Assembly (NCBI GenBank): GCA_025210805.1
Contig: JAOAQX010000023.1
Location: forward strand, 124,001 to 188,000
Direction: 5' to 3'
DNA from: Flavobacteriales bacterium
Lineage (GTDB): Bacteria > Bacteroidota > Bacteroidia > Flavobacteriales > CAJXXR01
Length of the DNA: 64,000 nucleotides
Position numbers and translations under genes: made by a program. How positions within the stretch are numbered: position 1 is the stretch's first letter; each line of letters starts with the position of its first letter. Shown piece by piece: positions 8,510 through 17,503 of this stretch. The notes under the pieces are model-generated. The model did no database searches and was not told the DNA's origin. It worked only from the letters and a program-made list of their open reading frames with translations.

Positions 8510-9181
8510 ATGCCTTATTTTGATGAAGATTTCATTCTTTTTTTGAATGAACTGAAAGAAAACAATACTAGAGAGTGGTTTCATAGCCAAAAAAAACGCT
8601 ATGAGAAAAATGTTAAAGAACCTTTCAAACAATTTTGCCAAATAATGATTGATGAAGTATTGGGCGAAAAAGCTTTTGTAAAACAAATAGAACCAAAACA
8701 TTGTATCTTTAGAATCAACAGAGATATCCGTTTTAGTAAAGATAAATCTCCTTATAAGACACAATTAGGAATGGTTATTTCTGAAAACGGAAAAAAAGAC
8801 GCTACATTTCCAAGTATGTATTTGGAATTTAGCGGTAGCCATTTGCGTTTATATTCAGGCTCCTATATGCTTGATAAAAATCAATTACAAAGTTTAAGAG
8901 AGAAAATATTTGAAAACCCAAAAAGGTTTGAAAAACTACTGAATGAAAAGAAGTTTAAAGAAACGTTTGGAACGCTTCGTGGAGATAAAAACAAACGAAT
9001 TCCTAAGCCCTTCACAGAAATTCAAGAAACCTACCCTTTTATTTTAAATAAACAGTTTTACTATTTTAAAGAGTATCCTGCCGAGTTTATTCTAAATGAA
9101 AACTTAAAAGAAACACTAATGAACGATTTTTCTTTTGCTAAGCCACTTAATTCGTTTATTAATGAATCTCTAGGACAATAA
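8510..9181 (+). CDS. DUF2461 family protein
   Basis: A 223-residue protein of the DUF2461 (TIGR02453) family. The usual features are present: an opening of FLNELKENNTREWFHSQKKRYE, the central RINRDIRFSKDKSPYKTQ and a late KEYPAEFI region. The first of these is the family's N-terminal block at about residues 10-31. The function is unknown. It starts 4 bp after the ispE stop, so co-transcription is likely. Confidence 0.9.
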   Translation: MPYFDEDFILFLNELKENNTREWFHSQKKRYEKNVKEPFKQFCQIMIDEVLGEKAFVKQIEPKHCIFRINRDIRFSKDKSPYKTQLGMVISENGKKDATFPSMYLEFSGSHLRLYSGSYMLDKNQLQSLREKIFENPKRFEKLLNEKKFKETFGTLRGDKNKRIPKPFTEIQETYPFILNKQFYYFKEYPAEFILNENLKETLMNDFSFAKPLNSFINESLGQ

Positions 9182-9189
9182 AATATCTT

Positions 9190-9771
9190 ATGAGAAATTT
9201 CATAATACTTATTCTATTATTGATTTTTGAGATGAGTTTTTCTCAAACATTAGATAATCAAAAAACACTTTCAGATTGTGCCATATCACTTACGAATGAC
9301 GAAGTAATTTACGATCCTTCTTACTTTTCCATTCCCTACCCAAATGGAGACATCCCCAAAGGAAAAGGAGTTTGTACAGATGTTGTGATTCGAGCTGTTA
9401 GAAAAATGGGAATTGATCTTCAAAAAGAAGTTCATGAGGATATGAAAAAAAATTTTCATTTATATCCAAAAAATTGGGGACTCAAAAGAACTGATAAAAA
9501 TATAGATCATAGACGTGTTCCGAACTTAATGACCTATTTTGAAAGGCAAAATATGGCAAAAAAAATCACTCAAAATTCTCAAGATTATCTCCCAGGTGAT
9601 ATCGTTTGTTGGATGCTAGATGGTGGTCTAACGCATATCGGCATTGTAATAAATCAAAAATCTAATGACGGCAAAAGACCTTTAATTGTTCATAATATAG
9701 GAGCAGGTCAACGAATTCAAGATTGCCTTTTTAATTATAAAATCATAGGACATTATCGATTTAGATTTTGA
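9190..9771 (+). CDS. DUF1287 family secreted protein
   Basis: A 193-residue protein with a signal peptide (MRNFIILILLLIFEMSFSQ) and a DUF1287 body. The family blocks are GVCTDVVIRAVRKMGIDLQ, the DHRRVPNL segment, LPGDIVCWML..GLTHIGIV and VHNIGAG. A cysteine in GVCTDV and a histidine in THIGIV recall the NlpC/P60-like papain fold, so a periplasmic amidase or peptidase role is plausible, but this is an inference from conserved residues. It follows the DUF2461 gene by 8 bp. Confidence 0.87.
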   Translation: MRNFIILILLLIFEMSFSQTLDNQKTLSDCAISLTNDEVIYDPSYFSIPYPNGDIPKGKGVCTDVVIRAVRKMGIDLQKEVHEDMKKNFHLYPKNWGLKRTDKNIDHRRVPNLMTYFERQNMAKKITQNSQDYLPGDIVCWMLDGGLTHIGIVINQKSNDGKRPLIVHNIGAGQRIQDCLFNYKIIGHYRFRF

Positions 9772-9821
9772 TCTTTAAAAAGGAATATAAATGTTAACTC
9801 AAATTAAAACCTTATTTCAAT

Positions 9822-10277
9822 ATGAAAAAATTACTTACAATACTGATTAGCTGTTTCTTTCTGTTTGTTTCTTGTTCTAAAATAAAGCAAAAAACAAAAG
9901 AAACCATTAATAAAAGTGGAGAACATGTGGGGAAATCTGCAACCGAATTTATTGAAGGAATTACCGAAGGCGTTGACCAAGCACTTCAGTGCGAACTTCA
10001 TTTATCTAAGGATTTGATTGAAAAAGGTATTCAAACTGGTAAGTTTTCAATTGAAGATGGATTATATGAAGGAAAAAAGAACTTATTAGCATTATATCTT
10101 ATTTTTGAAAAGGATTTTAAAGGAAATATCAGTGTAAAAGCTTTTGATAAAAATGATCTTGAAATGGGACGCTCTTCTCAAAAAATTGAAGCTAAGGCTG
10201 GCGATGCCAGATTCTTTGAATTTCAATTTGATAATCGTACCCATATTTCTGTGAAAAGTAAAATTATGATTGAATAA
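9822..10277 (+). CDS. Small lipoprotein of unknown function
   Basis: A 151-residue protein with a lipoprotein signal (LFVSC, cysteine near residue 19), then a charged, probably helical segment (SKIKQKTKETINKSGEHVGK) and a beta-rich C-terminal half. I do not recognise a family. Its stop overlaps the next start (TAATGA at 10275-10280), so the two are translated together. Confidence 0.7.
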   Translation: MKKLLTILISCFFLFVSCSKIKQKTKETINKSGEHVGKSATEFIEGITEGVDQALQCELHLSKDLIEKGIQTGKFSIEDGLYEGKKNLLALYLIFEKDFKGNISVKAFDKNDLEMGRSSQKIEAKAGDARFFEFQFDNRTHISVKSKIMIE

Positions 10278-10876
10278 TGACAAATCAGCGTATGTTTAGA
10301 GTATTATTAGTCCTTTCTTTATTGAGTATTAATTTTGTTTATGCACAAAATTTTTCGGAACAATATATTAAGAAGTTATCACCTACTTGGGATTTTGAAA
10401 TCACCGATTCTCTCCAAAGAACAATTTCACCCGTTTTAGATAGCTTTTATATCAAAAGTTCTGGGGTAGGTTTTTGGGAAATTCAGAAAAAACTTCGAAA
10501 GAAAGAATGCTTTGAAGAATTAGAGCGATTCAATAAAGTATTGAATTATGAACAGGATTTTAATACATCAGAGTTTGACTTTGTATTATTAAAAATGGGA
10601 CTTTCTAACTTCGCTTTATACCAAAATCAGAAAATTCAATATTATCAAATACAGGGAAATAAAATCGAAGAATCGGATCTAAAAGAAAAGTATCGTTCAA
10701 ACAAAAAGTTTATTGCAATACTCAATATAATTAAAGAAGATCGTAAGGATGAGTTAGTCCGTTTAGCAAAAAAACAAAATGCCGATGCCCGTTTTATAGA
10801 AAAAAATTATTCCCTGCAATTGGATATTCTATTTTATAAAAATGGTAAACTAGATTTGATTTACTATCACATATAA
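10277..10876 (+). CDS. Secreted protein of unknown function
   Basis: A 199-residue protein with a cleavable signal peptide (LVLSLLSINFVYAQ) and no recognisable motif. The rest is rich in K, E and aromatic residues. It overlaps the preceding lipoprotein gene at its start and converges on priA, with only 13 bp between the stops. Confidence 0.65.
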   Translation: MTNQRMFRVLLVLSLLSINFVYAQNFSEQYIKKLSPTWDFEITDSLQRTISPVLDSFYIKSSGVGFWEIQKKLRKKECFEELERFNKVLNYEQDFNTSEFDFVLLKMGLSNFALYQNQKIQYYQIQGNKIEESDLKEKYRSNKKFIAILNIIKEDRKDELVRLAKKQNADARFIEKNYSLQLDILFYKNGKLDLIYYHI

Positions 10877-10889
10877 GTTGCACAAGGAG

Positions 10890-13325
10890 TTATAAATACT
10901 GAGGATCAACATCTACAGAAATCAAAATATTTCTATAATCTTTATGTTTACCAAAGCGTTCTATCACCTTTGAAATGAATCGTTTTGTCTTAACCAAATT
11001 TTTGTTTCTTGGTAGTTGAATAATCATTTGTTCTTGATAATAATTATTCAGTTTTTCAATATGTGCAGGAAAGGGTCCTATGAGATACTTTTGTGAAATC
11101 TTTGCCGAAAGTGTATCTTTAAATAAACGTGTTCCATCTTCCAAAATTTTTGGATGTTTATGGCGAAAAAGAATTCCGATCATTCTGGTGTATGGAGGAA
11201 GACTATATTTTTTTCTGTCTAAAAGAAATTTGTTGTGTAAAAAAGTGATTTCTTGATTTTCCTGGAGCATTTTATTCACAGGATGCTTGGGTTGATAAGT
11301 CTGTAAAATCATTAAAGAATCTGGTGATTGACTTTGCAACCTCTTCCCTACTGATTGAATAGTTTGAATAGCTCTTTCTTCCCCTCTAAAATCTGGATAG
11401 TGCAACATATCATCCATTGAAACAACAGCAAACAATGCGGTGTTTGATAAATCTACACCCTTGGAAATCATTTTAGTCCCAATCAAAATATCGATTTCGC
11501 CATTGTCATAACGATCAATAAATTGATTGAGTTTATTTTTTCCTTTTAAGGTGTCTTTATCAAGTCTAACAATAACCGATTTATCAAAAATCCCTTTAAG
11601 TTCCTCATAAATCCTTTCGGTACCATAGCCCTTAACCTGCATATCAGGTTTTTCACATTTTGCACAATAGAACGAAGGGCGGGTACTATAACCACACTGA
11701 TGACAACGAAGGCTGTATTCTCTTTTATGAAATGTGAGATGTACGCTACAGCGAACACAGCTAGGTGTATAGTCACAAGACTGGCATTCCATTTTACTGG
11801 CGTATCCTCGTCTATCTTTGTAAATAAGTACTTGTTTTTTGTTTACCAATGCTTCATCTATCTCATAAATTAGATTTTTTGAAAGGTGTTGCACCATTCC
11901 TTGGTGCTGTTTTTCATGATGTACATCTACCAATTTGATGTGAAGATTTGTTTGCTTTTTTTCAAATTTGAGGACTTCCACCATTTTTTTCTCAATAAGA
12001 TAGTAGGTTTCTACACTAGGAACAATGGCAGACATGAGCAACTGACAATCATACATTTTCATGAGAACAAACGCCATATCTTTAGCATTATAAAGCGGTT
12101 GATTGAGATGTTGTTTGTAAAGTAAATCTGATGAAGAATCCACGATAATTAGTCCCAAATTATCAAAAGGAAGCATAATCCCTTCTTTGGCAGATACAAT
12201 TACTTTGGCTTTTCTATTTTCATGATGATAAACCTTACGCCAAGTATCTACTCTTTCATGATCAGAAAGGCGGGCGTTATAAACCAATACTTGATCTTCA
12301 AAAAAATGTTGTAGAAAGGCATAATACTGTGGAAACAGTAGGATTTCGGGTATGAGTAAAAGAACATCTTTATCCTCTGCTAATTTTTTTTGAATGGCTT
12401 TTTTATAAATCGCTAATTTTTGATAGAAATCTTGCTCATAGTAAAATACGGCTTGATTTTTATCTTCCCAATCCCAATGATTGATTTTGTTTTCAGCTTC
12501 TTGATACTTATTTGCAAAATCCCTTTCAATAGTTTCAAAAAACACTTTTCTTTCAATTTTTTCTTCAAAAATCATTACAAAATGCTTTTTCTGCAAGGCT
12601 TTTGCCGAGAATTTTGACAATCCATTCTCTACAAAGATATCTTTGAATTCTGCGGTATAATCTGGACAAGTCTCTAGAAACTGTAACAATTCCATTTGCT
12701 TTTTTGCCCTTTTAATCGTTTGGTAGTGCTTTTCTTTTTCCCTTAAAAAAGTATCCGTAATTCTTATCTTTTTTATGGTTTTGTATCGATATTTTTCTTC
12801 AAAGAATTTCTCAAGAAGAATCATATCTTTTTTCACCATCCTACTCACCAAAGTATTGGGATTTTTTCGATGTGGTAAAATAGCCTTTACTTCTTGAATT
12901 TTAAGAGAATCTTGAAGCTCTAGAGCATCCAAAAGCAATAATTCATCATCCGAAATTTTGATATTTTCCTTAGAAAAATTCGGATTATAATAAAGCATTG
13001 TTTCACTCTTTAGGGCAAAAGCCTTTGGAAGCGCATAGCGCATGACCACTCCTGTGCTTACCATATAATAATCGGCCATCCATTTCCAAAAAGCAAACTG
13101 TTTGGGATAGATAATAGGATCGTTTTCAGGAATATCTACAATATCCTTTATTAGATCATAAGCAGGTATTTCTTCCAATATTTCTTCAACTATGGCAAAA
13201 GTAAGTTTGTTTTTAAACGGAATAGTTACCCGAATCCCAAACTGGATTTTCTCTCGAAATTCCTCAGGAACATGGTAGCTAAAAGCTGTTCCAAATATTT
13301 CTGGCAACCAAACATTTACATACAT
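10890..13325 (-). CDS. priA: PriA-like primosomal protein N' with degenerate ATPase motifs
   Basis: An 811-residue protein collinear with PriA: an N-terminal DNA-binding domain (about 1-100), a winged-helix region, helicase lobes and a C-terminal domain. The eight zinc cysteines are intact (C514, C517, C523, C526, C541, C544, C554, C557). The ATPase motifs are not. The Walker A region, GVTSSGKTE in relatives, reads YYEQDFYQKLAIY (295-307). The DEEH box reads DSSS (396-399). GSATPS reads SAIVPS (432-437). QVSGRAGR reads QSVGKRLQ (657-664). The frame is open for its whole length and domain order is kept, so it is a conserved protein rather than a decayed gene. It probably loads replication restart factors without unwinding DNA; helicase activity is not expected. 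Confidence 0.88.
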   Translation of the reverse strand: MYVNVWLPEIFGTAFSYHVPEEFREKIQFGIRVTIPFKNKLTFAIVEEILEEIPAYDLIKDIVDIPENDPIIYPKQFAFWKWMADYYMVSTGVVMRYALPKAFALKSETMLYYNPNFSKENIKISDDELLLLDALELQDSLKIQEVKAILPHRKNPNTLVSRMVKKDMILLEKFFEEKYRYKTIKKIRITDTFLREKEKHYQTIKRAKKQMELLQFLETCPDYTAEFKDIFVENGLSKFSAKALQKKHFVMIFEEKIERKVFFETIERDFANKYQEAENKINHWDWEDKNQAVFYYEQDFYQKLAIYKKAIQKKLAEDKDVLLLIPEILLFPQYYAFLQHFFEDQVLVYNARLSDHERVDTWRKVYHHENRKAKVIVSAKEGIMLPFDNLGLIIVDSSSDLLYKQHLNQPLYNAKDMAFVLMKMYDCQLLMSAIVPSVETYYLIEKKMVEVLKFEKKQTNLHIKLVDVHHEKQHQGMVQHLSKNLIYEIDEALVNKKQVLIYKDRRGYASKMECQSCDYTPSCVRCSVHLTFHKREYSLRCHQCGYSTRPSFYCAKCEKPDMQVKGYGTERIYEELKGIFDKSVIVRLDKDTLKGKNKLNQFIDRYDNGEIDILIGTKMISKGVDLSNTALFAVVSMDDMLHYPDFRGEERAIQTIQSVGKRLQSQSPDSLMILQTYQPKHPVNKMLQENQEITFLHNKFLLDRKKYSLPPYTRMIGILFRHKHPKILEDGTRLFKDTLSAKISQKYLIGPFPAHIEKLNNYYQEQMIIQLPRNKNLVKTKRFISKVIERFGKHKDYRNILISVDVDPQYL

Positions 13326-13443
13326 AGTTGTTTCTTTTTTATTTTAGTGCTGTTCTCGATACAATTTTTGATTCCATTGCATTTCATCAAAAACCACTCG
13401 AACTGACAAAATAAATACACTTTTATCAAACTGTCAGTTCAGT

Positions 13444-13460
13444 CCCGATTATCTCGGGAT
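13444..13460. repeat. CCCGA..TCGGG hairpin, copy 1
   Basis: TCCCGATTATCTCGGGA forms a 6 bp stem. Just upstream, AACTGACA (13401-13408) and TGTCAGTT (13431-13438) form a second inverted repeat. Together they fill the 157 bp between priA and the TnpR-like gene and may act as a transcription end. The same short CCCGA/TCGGG hairpin recurs many times in the cassette clusters. Confidence 0.5.
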
Positions 13461-13482
13461 AAACTCTGTTCTGAACCCCCAA

Positions 13483-13992
13483 TTAGAAAAAATCGGCAAT
13501 ATCTGGTGTATAATCATCATCTTCTTCCTCTTTTTCCTCTTGGTAACGTTCTTCTTTATACTTAGTACCCGTATTAGCTAGTAAAAAACTTTCGGGATCA
13601 TAAATATCAGAAGGTGCAGTATCAGGAAGCATCCCGTATTCTTCAACGATAGTAGGTTGCAAAAGTTTTTGTTCTACCTCATAAGCATTCAAAAATTCGA
13701 TCTGAAAATTCCATTCGGTATCTATATTTTCATATAAGGCTCTATCTCCATCTTTGTATATGAGTTCATTGATTTTCATATCAAGATAGGCATCTAAATC
13801 GTATTGTTCTACACGTTCCCAGTTTTCATTACAAAGCGAAAACACAACCTCTAAACTTCCTTCAATTCCAAATGCATTCAGGATGGTTTGGTGTACATCT
13901 TCTAAGGAAGTAAAAGGATCGAAAGCAATGTCTTTAAAAACATCAATATCCTCATTTTGATAAATAACTCTTAAAATATAAGCTTGTATCAT
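13483..13992 (-). CDS. IS1096-passenger TnpR / pRiA4b ORF-3 family protein
   Basis: A 169-residue protein of the PRiA4_ORF3 (PF07929) family, recognisable from MIQAYILRVIYQNEDIDVFK, FTSLEDVHQTILNAFG and the acidic C-terminus (EEKEEEDDD). The name comes from an insertion-sequence passenger gene, but in Bacteroidota this family is mostly chromosomal and of unknown function. There is no transposase nearby. The start overlaps the cca stop by 4 bp (ATGA), so it is translated with cca. Confidence 0.8.
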   Translation of the reverse strand: MIQAYILRVIYQNEDIDVFKDIAFDPFTSLEDVHQTILNAFGIEGSLEVVFSLCNENWERVEQYDLDAYLDMKINELIYKDGDRALYENIDTEWNFQIEFLNAYEVEQKLLQPTIVEEYGMLPDTAPSDIYDPESFLLANTGTKYKEERYQEEKEEEDDDYTPDIADFF

Positions 13993-15416
13993 GATTGTTG
14001 TTTTAATCCAAGTTCCACTCCTATCTTGAGCATTAAATTCTTTGCTTCTTGGTAGTCATTGGTAATATCTCCTTCCAAAATTGCCTCGCGAATCCTTGTT
14101 TTGATAATTCCTATTTCTCTACCTTGCCCTAAACCAAAGGTTTTCATAATCTCATGACCATCAATAGGTGGCTGCCAATTTCTAATTTGATCTCTTTCCT
14201 CTACATCTTTTAGTTTTTCTCTGATAAGGCGATAATTATCACGATATTTTTTGGATTTATACTCATTTTTTGTGGTAATATCCGCTTCACAAAGAATCAG
14301 TAAAGATTCAAGATCTTCTCCTGCGTCAAACAAAAGTCTTCGAATGGCTGAGTCTGTTACAACTTCTTGTGCCAAAACAATGGGACGAAGATGAAGTTTA
14401 ACTAATTTTTTCACCATTTTCATGGAGTCATTTAGTGGTAATTTTAATCTTCTAAATAGTTTTGGAACCATTTTAGAACCTAAAAATTCATGACCATGGA
14501 ACGTCCAGCCAACTTTTTTGTCAAATCTTTTGGTGGGAGGTTTTGCAATATCATGCATTATTGCAGCCCAACGCAACCATAAATCATCACTTTCTTTACA
14601 GACATTATCAAGAACCTCGAGCGTATGATAAAAATTGTCTTTATGTCCTCTTCCATCACGAATTTCAACACCTTTGAGTGCAATAAACTCTGGAAAAAAC
14701 TCTTTTAAAAGCCCCGTTTTTTCCATCAGTTTAAAACCTAAAGAAGCTCTATCAGATAAGATCATTTTGTTTACTTCTGTAATGACTCTTTCTTGGGAAA
14801 TAATGGGTAAACGATTGGCTACTTTCCCTATAGCTTGAAAACAAGAATCTTCTATTTGAAAACCAAGTTGACAGGCAAATCTAATAGCTCTCATCATCCT
14901 CAATGGATCATCAGAAAAAGTGATTTCGGGTTCTAAAGGTGTTCTTATGATCCCATTTTCAAGATCTTTTAGACCATCAAAGGGATCAACCAAAGTTCCG
15001 AAGTCTGATTCATTGAGTGAAATTGCCAATGCATTTATGGTGAAATCTCTACGTTTTTGATCGTCTTCTAAAGTCCCATCTTCTACAATGGGTTTACGAG
15101 AATCAGATCGGTATGATTCTTTTCTTGCTCCCACAAATTCATATTCCACATCGTGGTACTTAAACATCGCAGTACCGAAGTTCTTAAAATAGTTTACTTC
15201 TATTTTGGAATCCAAATTTTCGGCTACTTTTAAGGCAAGGTCAATCCCAGATCCTTTACAAACGATATCGATATCTTTTGGATTTTCTTTTCCTAAAAGT
15301 AAATCACGGACAAATCCGCCGATTACATAAGTGGGGTAACCGAGATTTTTTGCCGTATCTTTTATTTGCTCAAAAACACGCAAATTGAGTGCTTCTGCAT
15401 AGTTTTTTTTCATCAT
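13989..15416 (-). CDS. cca: CCA tRNA nucleotidyltransferase (poly(A) polymerase family, HD domain)
   Basis: A 475-residue class II nucleotidyltransferase with the catalytic head GGFVRDLLLGKENPKDIDIV (33-52), the RRDFTINALA motif and DPLRMMRAIRFACQLGF, followed by an HD domain (HTLEVLDN, WAAIMHDIAKP) and a C-terminal tail. It adds or repairs the 3' CCA end of tRNA; the HD domain is found in the long form. It is joined to the next gene by a 4 bp overlap and abuts the DUF493 gene upstream (15416/15417). Confidence 0.94.
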   Translation of the reverse strand: MMKKNYAEALNLRVFEQIKDTAKNLGYPTYVIGGFVRDLLLGKENPKDIDIVCKGSGIDLALKVAENLDSKIEVNYFKNFGTAMFKYHDVEYEFVGARKESYRSDSRKPIVEDGTLEDDQKRRDFTINALAISLNESDFGTLVDPFDGLKDLENGIIRTPLEPEITFSDDPLRMMRAIRFACQLGFQIEDSCFQAIGKVANRLPIISQERVITEVNKMILSDRASLGFKLMEKTGLLKEFFPEFIALKGVEIRDGRGHKDNFYHTLEVLDNVCKESDDLWLRWAAIMHDIAKPPTKRFDKKVGWTFHGHEFLGSKMVPKLFRRLKLPLNDSMKMVKKLVKLHLRPIVLAQEVVTDSAIRRLLFDAGEDLESLLILCEADITTKNEYKSKKYRDNYRLIREKLKDVEERDQIRNWQPPIDGHEIMKTFGLGQGREIGIIKTRIREAILEGDITNDYQEAKNLMLKIGVELGLKQQS

Positions 15417-15707
15417 TTATAGTGAAATCACGCCTTCAAGTTCGGCTACTTTCATATATTTTTCTATCACAGCTTCAGGAGAATACATTTTTTTCACTTT
15501 TATAGAAAGTGAGATATATTTTCCATTTTTTGACTGCTTTACAGAAGATTCGTATTTACTCCCATCAAAACAATCTTTTACTTTTTGTAATTTTCCTACA
15601 TCATCCTGTTTTACAATAAATTTAAACAAGTAAGATGCTGGCCATTTTTGTTCTTTAAGCTTGGCTTTTAAGCCTTGAAATAGTTCTTCTTTTGGATCTT
15701 GACTCAT
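15417..15707 (-). CDS. DUF493 (YbeD-like) family protein
   Basis: A 96-residue protein of the DUF493 family, an ACT-like small fold, seen in YLFKFIVKQDDVGKLQKVKD, the SKNGKYISLSIKVKK block and a final ELEGVISL. E. coli YbeD is a relative; the role is unknown, possibly regulatory. It abuts cca with no gap. Confidence 0.85.
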   Translation of the reverse strand: MSQDPKEELFQGLKAKLKEQKWPASYLFKFIVKQDDVGKLQKVKDCFDGSKYESSVKQSKNGKYISLSIKVKKMYSPEAVIEKYMKVAELEGVISL

Positions 15708-15717
15708 AAAAGGGGGA

Positions 15718-16827
15718 TTAGTTCATTCTTGTGGCATCTTGGTGAAAAGTAACGGCAATTGTATTGAGCATAAAATAGGCTTTTGAAACAAATAAATATC
15801 CTTCAAAACCTTCTTTTCCACGCTTGGTTCCCCAAGAATTTTTCACTACGAAATATTTATTTCCTTTTTGATCCGTTGCCATTCCTGTAATGTGCATCAA
15901 GTGATCATCTGTAACTACATGTCTATCGAACTCCTTTTGACGCAATTCTTGAGAAATTTCTAATTCTTTTGCAGGTTCTTTAAGTTCTTTCCAACTAAAG
16001 TTGTCTTCTTTTGGGGCAATTGCAATTCCTTTTTTAGAATTGAAACCTTTGTTAGAAACATCTGCATCCCATACAACTGTAAAACCATTCAAAATAGCCA
16101 TTTCAGTCATTTCGAACATCATATTCATAGGCATATTTTCAAAAGAACCACGAGACCAGTTGTCTGGTAATTGTAAAACAACAGGCTTCTCTCCCATTGG
16201 CAAATGAGTAAATGAAGTGATATGCCTATATTTTTTTGGTTCAATTTTTAAGTTCTTTTTAAAACTTTCAGGATTATAAGTTTTACCTTTATATTCAAAG
16301 TTTTCTTTATCAGCACCGAAATAGGCATCTAAAACTGCCTGATATCCCATTTTCCATTTCCCTGTAAGATTTCCTGAAGTCGCAAAAGTATTTGCCATAG
16401 ATTTTAAAACAGAAAATAGTTCTTTATGATTGTGTTTTTTATCAATATGAATTTCAGGATAAAAAGCTTCATTGGGCATTAAGCCATATTTTTCCACGGC
16501 ATTAAGGTAATCATGAGCTAAAGAACCTTGTCCAAAATTGGTTTTCCCATGATAACGTACATAGTTTTCGACCTTTTCTTTATAGATATTTTTCACAATA
16601 AACATTTCGGATAAATCAATCTTTCCTTTTCCCATCCTCATAAGTTCAGACTCTAGAAATGAAGCGGTTGCAAAAGACCAGCAAGTTCCGGTTTTCCCTT
16701 GGGAACACACAGGAAGTGCATCGTTCTGTTTTGTGATCTGAAATTGATATACTTCAGTTTTTTTATCTTCTTGTGCAAAAACATTCAGTGACAAAGCCGT
16801 AAAAGCGTAAAAAATATATTTTTTCAT
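15718..16827 (-). CDS. C1 (papain/bleomycin hydrolase-like) family peptidase, secreted
   Basis: A 369-residue cysteine peptidase with a signal peptide (MKKYIFYAFTALSLNVFAQ). The catalytic triad is visible: C49 in QGKTGTCWSFA, H312 in HLMHITGMA and N330 in VVKNSWG; Q43 is the oxyanion residue. This is the C1B type, common in Bacteroidota, and it probably cleaves peptides outside the cytoplasm. It lies 10 bp before the DUF493 gene start and may be co-transcribed with DUF493 and cca. Confidence 0.9.
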   Translation of the reverse strand: MKKYIFYAFTALSLNVFAQEDKKTEVYQFQITKQNDALPVCSQGKTGTCWSFATASFLESELMRMGKGKIDLSEMFIVKNIYKEKVENYVRYHGKTNFGQGSLAHDYLNAVEKYGLMPNEAFYPEIHIDKKHNHKELFSVLKSMANTFATSGNLTGKWKMGYQAVLDAYFGADKENFEYKGKTYNPESFKKNLKIEPKKYRHITSFTHLPMGEKPVVLQLPDNWSRGSFENMPMNMMFEMTEMAILNGFTVVWDADVSNKGFNSKKGIAIAPKEDNFSWKELKEPAKELEISQELRQKEFDRHVVTDDHLMHITGMATDQKGNKYFVVKNSWGTKRGKEGFEGYLFVSKAYFMLNTIAVTFHQDATRMN

Positions 16828-17008
16828 AAAGTTCTTTTAGTTTCTCCAAAATTATACAAAATAGTCGGTTCTATTTCTTGTTCTTCTTTAGTTTCAATTT
16901 TAGCTATTTCCATGAATCTATAGAGTTTTTAGCAGAAAAATGGTGTCATTTGTAATGATATTTTTTATACCTTTATTTTTAAGAGCAATTCTTTTGGAAA
17001 ACTCTTAA

Positions 17009-17401
17009 ATGAATCATAAAATGGCGAAAAAGATGAAGGTTACATCCAAAAAAAATGAACAGATTGCAAATCTGATTTTTGCAAAGATTTACCCATTATA
17101 CCTAGATAAAATAGAAAAAAAAGGTAGGGATAAAAAGGAGTTAGATCAAGTGATTCATTGGCTCACAGGATTTGGAGAAGAAGATATCCAAAAGTTAATT
17201 GTAGAAGAGGCGACCTTTAGAGATTTCTTTAATCAAGCAAGTTTAAATCCGAAAGCGCATTTAATAAAAGGAGTAATCTGTGGTTATAGAATTGAAGAGA
17301 TCGAGGATGAATTCGAAATTTATAGAAAATGTAGGTATCTAGACAAGCTAGTTGATGAATTGGCTAAAGGAAGAAAAATGGAGAAAATTTTGCGTTCCTA
17401 A
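17009..17401 (+). CDS. DUF2200 family protein
   Basis: A 130-residue cytoplasmic protein of the DUF2200 family. The signature is visible in ANLIFAKIYPLYLDKIEKKG, LDQVIHWLTGFGEEDIQKL and the terminal YLDKLVDELAKGRKMEKILR. An alternative start three codons later (MAKKMKVT) is possible. The function is unknown. It is followed by a bidirectional terminator shared with the convergent nitroreductase gene. Confidence 0.85.
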   Translation: MNHKMAKKMKVTSKKNEQIANLIFAKIYPLYLDKIEKKGRDKKELDQVIHWLTGFGEEDIQKLIVEEATFRDFFNQASLNPKAHLIKGVICGYRIEEIEDEFEIYRKCRYLDKLVDELAKGRKMEKILRS

Positions 17402-17439
17402 ATCTTTAATACCGCTTACGGTGTTAATATAAAATCAAT

Positions 17440-17473
17440 AAAAAAGCCTTTGCTGAAAACAAAGGCCTTTTTA
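17440..17473. terminator. Bidirectional terminator between DUF2200 and nitroreductase genes
   Basis: GCCTTTG (17446-17452) pairs with CAAAGGC (17460-17466), loop CTGAAAA. A-rich on the left and T-rich on the right, so it can end transcription of both convergent genes. Confidence 0.8.
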
Positions 17474-17503
17474 GTATAAAATGAATTAATGATTACAAAA
17501 TCA

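Noticed and set aside
17405-17430. TAATACCGCTTACGGTGTTAAT resembles the MITE terminal repeat
   Set aside because: It matches only partly and is itself a short palindrome; there is no second end and no target duplication, so it is likely chance.
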